Of a DNA stretch of 64,000 nt, positions 59,295-64,000 are shown one piece after another. The position numbers and the translations under genes were made by a program. The notes beneath the pieces were generated by a model that did no database searches, had not been told where the DNA came from, and worked only from the letters and a program-made list of their open reading frames with translations. Each line of letters opens with the position of its first letter. Positions within the stretch are counted from its first letter, which is position 1. Source of the stretch: Methylomicrobium agile (GTDB lineage Bacteria > Pseudomonadota > Gammaproteobacteria > Methylococcales > Methylomonadaceae); contig NZ_JPOJ01000001.1 in assembly GCF_000733855.1 (NCBI RefSeq), positions 4,326,128 to 4,390,127 on the forward strand, read 5' to 3'.

Positions 59295-61469
59295 ATGGAA
59301 AAAGTCATAGCTCCTGCTTTTATTGCCCCAGCACGCCCTTCGCCGCAGCCGAGCGCCCGATTCGACGATCCGTTGTTGCTTTCGCTGCTGTCGATGTGTA
59401 AACTTCTGCATACGCCCCAGTCCGCCGATGCCTTGACGGCCGGCCTGCCGCTGGTCGACAACAAGCTGACGCTGCCGTTATTCATCCGGGCCGCCGAGCG
59501 GGCGGGACTTTCCGCCGGCTACGTCAAGCGCCCGCTGCAAAAGATCTCGAATCTGGTCCTGCCGGCCGTCCTATTGCTGAACGACGAAAAAACCTGCATT
59601 CTGCTCAGAAAGGAAAACGGCCGCTGTACTGTCCTTCTGCCCGAAACCGGCAGCGGGGAAAAAACGCTCACGGAAGACGAACTGGCCGCCGAATACAGCG
59701 GCGGCGCCATCTTCATACAACTCGCCCACCAATTCGACGACCGCACCGCCGATTCGATAACGCCGAAAATCAAACACTGGTTTTGGGACGTGATCTACAA
59801 GTCCTGGCCCATCTACAGCGAAGTAATGATCGCCACGCTGCTGATCAACCTGTTCGCGCTGGCCTCGCCGCTCTTTGTAATGAACGTCTACGACCGCGTC
59901 GTGCCGAACCATGCGGTCGAAACGCTATGGGTATTGGCGATCGGCGTCGCCATCGTGTTTACGTTCGACCTGATCATGAAGGCCCTGCGCGGTTATTTCA
60001 TCGACGCCGCCGGCAAACGTTCGGATATCATCCTGTCCGCGACAATCTTCGAAAAAGTGCTCGGCATCCGGATGGAAGCCAAACCGGCCTCGGTGGGCAC
60101 CTTTGCGAACAATCTGCACGAGTTCGAATCGTTCCGGGATTTCCTGACTTCAGCCACATTGACCGCGCTGATCGACCTGCCCTTCCTGTTTTTATTCCTC
60201 GGCATCATTGCCCTCATCGGCGGCAAACTGGCGCTGATACCATTACTGATCCTACCGTTGGCGATTCTCGGCGCGATCAGCGTCCAGCAGCCTTTGAAAA
60301 GAACCATTTCCGAACTGTTCAAGTTCTCGGCGCAAAAAAGCGCGACCTTGATCGAAGCGGTTTCCAGCCTCGAAGTTTTAAAAAGTACCGGTGCCGAAGG
60401 CCAGATGCAGCGGCAATGGGAACAAACGATCGGACAAATTTCCAGACTGGGCCTGAAATCGCGTCTTTATTCTTCGTTGGCAGTCAATCTGACGGCATTT
60501 TTACAACAACTGGCATCGGTTTTGATCGTCATCGCCGGGGTCTACCAAATCGCCGAAGGCGAACTGACCACGGGCGCCCTGATCGCCTGTACGCTGCTGA
60601 CCGGCCGGGCTCTGGCGCCGATCTCGCAGATTGCCGCGCTGTTGACCCGCTACCATCAGGCGCGCGCTTCTCTGGACTCTTTAAACCATCTGATGTCGCT
60701 GCCGGTCGAGCGGGAAGCGGGCAAACAATTCCTGCACCGGTCGTCGTTCAGAGGCTCGGTCGAATTCAAAAACGTCTCGTTCAGCTATCCCGGACAGCCA
60801 GTCAAGGCGCTGGACAATGTTTCCTTCAAGATCAACGCCGGCGAGCGCGTCGCGATCATCGGCCGAATCGGCTCCGGCAAAAGCACGATCGAAAAACTGA
60901 TGATGTCCTTCTATGAAGCGCAAGAAGGTGCCATTCTGATCGACGGAACCGACATGCGGCAGATCGACCCCGCCGAACTGCGCCGGCAGATCGGCTATGT
61001 GCCACAGGACATTACGCTGTTGTTCGGCAGCGTGAAGGACAATATCACGCTCGGCTCCCGCTACGCAGACGATAACGCGGTACTGACCGCCGCCGAAATT
61101 GCCGGCATAACCCAATTCACGAACCGGCATCCGGCCGGCTTCGACATGCCGGTCGGCGAGCGCGGCGCCGGCCTGTCGGGCGGGCAGCGCCAAAGCGTTG
61201 CGGTCGCCAGGGCCTTGCTGCTGGCTCCCCCCGTCTACATCATGGACGAACCGACCAATGCGATGGACAACAGTTCCGAAGAGGCCTTCAAGCAACGTTT
61301 CGCCGGACAACTCCATCATCGCACGCTGATACTGGTGACCCACCGCGCTTCCCTGCTGACCCTGGTCGACCGGCTGATTGTGATGGACGGCGGCCGCATC
61401 GTCGCCGACGGTCCGAAAGAACAAGTGCTCGAAGCGCTGAAGCAGGGACAAATCAAAGTCGCTTCATGA
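59295..61469 (+). CDS. Type I secretion ABC transporter (LapB-like)
   Basis: The 724-residue exporter has an N-terminal peptidase-like domain (about 1-140) without the catalytic Cys motif, six membrane spans (about 160-430) and an ATPase domain with Walker A GRIGSGKSTI, signature LSGGQRQS and DEPTNAMD. This layout fits LapB/HlyB-type export of RTX adhesins. It heads an operon with the HlyD-type adaptor at 61537. No large adhesin gene lies within the window. Confidence 0.92.
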   Translation: MEKVIAPAFIAPARPSPQPSARFDDPLLLSLLSMCKLLHTPQSADALTAGLPLVDNKLTLPLFIRAAERAGLSAGYVKRPLQKISNLVLPAVLLLNDEKTCILLRKENGRCTVLLPETGSGEKTLTEDELAAEYSGGAIFIQLAHQFDDRTADSITPKIKHWFWDVIYKSWPIYSEVMIATLLINLFALASPLFVMNVYDRVVPNHAVETLWVLAIGVAIVFTFDLIMKALRGYFIDAAGKRSDIILSATIFEKVLGIRMEAKPASVGTFANNLHEFESFRDFLTSATLTALIDLPFLFLFLGIIALIGGKLALIPLLILPLAILGAISVQQPLKRTISELFKFSAQKSATLIEAVSSLEVLKSTGAEGQMQRQWEQTIGQISRLGLKSRLYSSLAVNLTAFLQQLASVLIVIAGVYQIAEGELTTGALIACTLLTGRALAPISQIAALLTRYHQARASLDSLNHLMSLPVEREAGKQFLHRSSFRGSVEFKNVSFSYPGQPVKALDNVSFKINAGERVAIIGRIGSGKSTIEKLMMSFYEAQEGAILIDGTDMRQIDPAELRRQIGYVPQDITLLFGSVKDNITLGSRYADDNAVLTAAEIAGITQFTNRHPAGFDMPVGERGAGLSGGQRQSVAVARALLLAPPVYIMDEPTNAMDNSSEEAFKQRFAGQLHHRTLILVTHRASLLTLVDRLIVMDGGRIVADGPKEQVLEALKQGQIKVAS

Positions 61470-61536
61470 GCTTTAAGGCTTCAGCCATGCCATTAAACAA
61501 AGTAATCCGGCCATTCCACAATTCAGCCATTACGCC

Positions 61537-62898
61537 ATGAACCTCCTGAAAAAAATCACCGAATTCAATGCCGAGCAACAGCAATTGTCCGAAGACAGGG
61601 ATTTTGTTTCCGACATCAATGCGGTCAACCTCTATGGCGTCCCCGTCTATTCGCATCTGATACTGCTGCTGAGTTTCGCCTTCATCGTGATTGCACTGAT
61701 CTGGGCCAGTTTTGCGACGCTGGACGAAGTGACCCGCGGTTCCGGAAAAATCATTCCTTCCAGCCATGTCCAGATCGTACAAAACCTGGAGGGCGGGATT
61801 CTGTCGAAAATTCTGATCGAGGAGGGCGACCAGGTCGTCAAGGGCCAGGAGTTATTGCAACTGGACGATGTCAGGTTCGCGTCTTCGTTTAAGGAAACCA
61901 AACTCAAATACTATGAACTGCTGGCCAACAATGCCCGATTGACCGCCGAGACTACGGATCAGCCGCTAGCCATTCCGCAGGAAGTGGTCGAGAATGCCCC
62001 CGAGCTTGCCGACCATGCCGAACAGCTTTACCGTTCCCGCCTGTCGGAGCTGGAGGCGTCCACCAGCGTACTGGCGCAGCAGGTGCGTCAAAAAGAGCAG
62101 GAATTGGTCGAATTGAAATCGAAGCAGGAGCAGCTTTCCCGCAGTTATCAACTGCTGCAGAAAGAAGTCCAAATGTCCGAGCCTTTGGTCGCCAACGGCG
62201 CTTTGTCCGAAGTCGAGATGCTCCGGCTGCGGCGCAGCGCCAACGACCTGCTTGGCGAGTTGAATTCCGCAAAGCTGGCGATTCCAAGAATTCAGGCCTA
62301 TCTGAGCGAGAATAAAAACAAGCTGGCCGAAATGAAAATCCGCTTCCGAACCGAAGCATTAAAAGAACTGAACGAAACCAAGGCCGAGCTCGACAGAACG
62401 AAAGCGTCGACGCTCGCGCTGGAAGACAGGGTAACGCGGACGCGCATTCTCTCGCCGGTCAACGGCACGATCAAACAGCTTAAGATCAGCACAATCGGCG
62501 GAGTGATCCAGCCCGGCATGGACCTGCTCGAAATCGTCCCGATCGACGACACCCTGCTGGTCGAAGCGCAGATCCGGCCGGCCGACATCGCTTTTTTGCA
62601 CCCCGGACAGGATGCGATGGTCAAGCTGACGGCTTACGACTTCTCCATTTACGGCGGCCTGAAAGCCAAACTGGAGCATATCAGCGCAGACACGATCATT
62701 AACGAGGAGGACAAAAAAAGCTATTACTTGATCCGCCTCAGAACCGATAAGAACTATCTGGAAAAAAACGGCGAAAAGCTGCATATCATTACCGGAATGA
62801 ATGCGGATGTCGATATTCTGACCGGCAAAAAAACCGTTTTGGACTACCTGATGAAGCCGATTCTGAAGGCTAAACAGCATGCAATGAGGGAACGATAA
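61537..62898 (+). CDS. Type I secretion membrane-fusion protein (LapC/HlyD-like)
   Basis: The 453-residue adaptor has one N-terminal span (LILLLSFAFIVIALIWASFA), the biotinyl-like lipoyl halves (EEGDQVVKGQELLQLDD and VNGTIKQLKISTIGGVIQPG) and a long coiled coil (about 125-290). It bridges the ABC transporter to the TolC-like pore encoded at 63701. The intergenic distance to the transporter is 67 bases, with a loosely repeated CAGCCATT/GCCATT motif. Confidence 0.92.
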   Translation: MNLLKKITEFNAEQQQLSEDRDFVSDINAVNLYGVPVYSHLILLLSFAFIVIALIWASFATLDEVTRGSGKIIPSSHVQIVQNLEGGILSKILIEEGDQVVKGQELLQLDDVRFASSFKETKLKYYELLANNARLTAETTDQPLAIPQEVVENAPELADHAEQLYRSRLSELEASTSVLAQQVRQKEQELVELKSKQEQLSRSYQLLQKEVQMSEPLVANGALSEVEMLRLRRSANDLLGELNSAKLAIPRIQAYLSENKNKLAEMKIRFRTEALKELNETKAELDRTKASTLALEDRVTRTRILSPVNGTIKQLKISTIGGVIQPGMDLLEIVPIDDTLLVEAQIRPADIAFLHPGQDAMVKLTAYDFSIYGGLKAKLEHISADTIINEEDKKSYYLIRLRTDKNYLEKNGEKLHIITGMNADVDILTGKKTVLDYLMKPILKAKQHAMRER

Positions 62899-62912
62899 AA
62901 GACAGGCTTCGT

Positions 62913-63599
62913 TTGGACTTTCCCTCTTTCAAATACCGACTCAAGGATCATCGGCAAGTGGCGAACATTTTAATTTCGGCAGCTAACCGGGACACGGCGG
63001 ATCAATGGACTGCGCACCTTGCGGCCGAATACGGCGTTTCAATCGCAAACGGCCACCTGCCCTCGGCAGACTTCGTGCAGAAAGAACAGGCCGAAATGGC
63101 GATTGTGGACGGCGAACTACTCGCCGGTGAATCCTCCGCTCTTACCCCTCTCATCCGTATAGGCTTAAAAATCCTGGTTATCGGCAAAAACTGGCCCGCA
63201 GAGAAGCAAATCGATTTACTGATCGCCGGCTGCTACGGCTATTGTGAACGCGACGCCGTCGCGGAAGTGTTGCCGAAAGCCGTCAGCAGTGTCATAAAAG
63301 GTGACATCTGGATTCCCCGGCAACTGATTTCCAAAGTCATCGGCATGCTGGCTACATTGAGTTCACGTGGAAATCAGGCCAATACCCGTTACCGCAATAA
63401 AAAAAAGAATCTGGACCTTCTGACGCAGCGGGAAACAGATGTCGTCAAAATGCTGGGCGAAGGACTGAGCAACAAGTCGATCGCCTCCATGCTGAATATT
63501 TCCGAACGCACGGTCAAAGCGCACTTGACTTCGATATTTCAAAAGCTTGAGGTTGAGGATAGGCTACAGCTCGCCTTATTATTAAAAGATAATAATTGA
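62913..63599 (+). CDS. LuxR-family regulator with a pseudo-receiver domain
   Basis: The 228-residue protein has a C-terminal LuxR HTH (LTQRETDVVKMLGEGLSNKSIASMLNISERTVKAHLTS) and an N-terminal receiver-like half (AEMAIVDGELLAGES, LKILVIGKNW) in which the usual acidic pair and Lys context is weak. I used the TTG at 62913, with AGG six bases upstream; a GTG at 62958 is also possible. Placed between adaptor and pore genes, it probably controls this secretion system or the adhesin. Confidence 0.75.
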   Translation: MDFPSFKYRLKDHRQVANILISAANRDTADQWTAHLAAEYGVSIANGHLPSADFVQKEQAEMAIVDGELLAGESSALTPLIRIGLKILVIGKNWPAEKQIDLLIAGCYGYCERDAVAEVLPKAVSSVIKGDIWIPRQLISKVIGMLATLSSRGNQANTRYRNKKKNLDLLTQRETDVVKMLGEGLSNKSIASMLNISERTVKAHLTSIFQKLEVEDRLQLALLLKDNN

Positions 63600-63700
63600 C
63601 CCTTAAAGTAAAATTATATTAAGATTAATTGAACTTCAAGTATAAATATTAATTATACATTTTAACATATTGAGTTTATTAATAAATTGAGGCATCTCTT
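63600..63700 (+). promoter_or_regulatory. AT-rich leader of the TolC-like gene
   Basis: These 101 bases are strikingly AT-rich compared with the flanking genes and contain several TATA-like and TTAATTA segments; GAGG lies eight bases before the ATG at 63701. A promoter is likely, but no exact hexamers can be assigned. Confidence 0.4.
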
Positions 63701-64000
63701 ATGAGGTTGAATATCGGCACTGCCATATTGGCTGGCTTAATGTCCGCAAATGTAACGGCGGAAACCTTACAGGAAGCAGTACGGAAAACAATTAAGGAAA
63801 ACCCTGATTTGCAAAGTTTCAAGGATGCCCGGCTGGCGGCAGAAGAACAAATCGCCCAGGCCCGCGCTTCGTTTTTTCCGACCATCGACCTGCAAGGCGG
63901 CTACGGCTTCGAACAACCCGACAACGCGTAACCGAGCGGTCACTTCGATCAACCAGACGGTAAAACCCGTCGGCAGCAACAAGCTCGGCACCGTGGTTTA
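63701..64000 (+). pseudogene. TolC-family outer-membrane pore, start only, apparently frameshifted
   Basis: The frame from ATG 63701 encodes a signal peptide and the TolC start (ETLQEAVRKTIKENPDLQSF, then RASFFPTIDLQGGYGFEQ) and meets a stop at 63929-63931 after DNA. The next frame continues with NRAVTSINQTVKPVGSNKLG to the window end, so a one-base insertion or two-base deletion near 63928-63932 is likely. The gene completes the LapB-LapC-TolC type I system. The window ends before its status can be settled. Confidence 0.65.

Overview
The window is chromosomal DNA from a gammaproteobacterium. This is supported by HflD, HolC, UbiJ, HslUV and RadA, and by the conserved block lptFG / pepA-holC-valS. 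The N-type ATPase operon, the soluble RsxB, the GC-rich codon use, and the mix of copper handling, type IV pili and type I secretion would suit a methanotroph of the Methylococcales. That family placement is inference; no methane oxidation gene is present.

Layout. 0.3-6.1 kb: pilC, pilB and valS on the minus strand. 6.2-7.3 kb: an inserted accessory patch between valS and holC, with a UPF0175/DUF3368 toxin-antitoxin pair and a helicase fragment. 7.3-11.6 kb: holC-pepA, divergent from lptFG. 11.6-13.4 kb: a MITE-like element and three small unknown genes. 13.6-17.3 kb: a Gld-type ABC operon whose gldG is frameshifted, then hflD. 17.4-19.9 kb: copper chaperone and CopA. 20.0-24.4 kb: a three-gene envelope-signalling cluster (PBP-like protein, outer-membrane barrel, degenerate GGDEF/EAL sensor). 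24.7-26.5 kb: wrbA and a DUF4126 protein. 26.7-32.1 kb: hslVU, a DUF971 gene and ubiE-ubiJ-ubiB. 32.5-35.7 kb: lipoprotein, CPA2 antiporter, DedA and YjdM-like genes. 36.3-42.3 kb: N-ATPase operon atpD-C-Q-B-E-F-A-G. 42.7-47.7 kb: amidase, rsxB, a sigma-54 activator, a His-Asp-repeat membrane protein and an EAL protein. 48.0-49.2 kb: an oxidoreductase remnant, then an 830-base gene-free stretch with two copies of a DnaA-box-rich element. 49.2-59.2 kb: hrpA, Uma2, an SPL-like radical SAM gene with an SDR gene, a ferredoxin, an FHA protein and radA. 59.3-64.0 kb: type I secretion ABC transporter, adaptor, LuxR-type regulator and the start of a TolC-like gene.

The most unusual items are the duplicated DnaA-box element (48556-49183), the N-ATPase operon that lacks atpR and has a c subunit without two Na+ ligands, the 20.0-24.4 kb signalling cluster, the two apparent frameshifts (gldG and the TolC-like gene), and two families of dispersed palindromic repeats. 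No rRNA, tRNA or CRISPR array was recognised.
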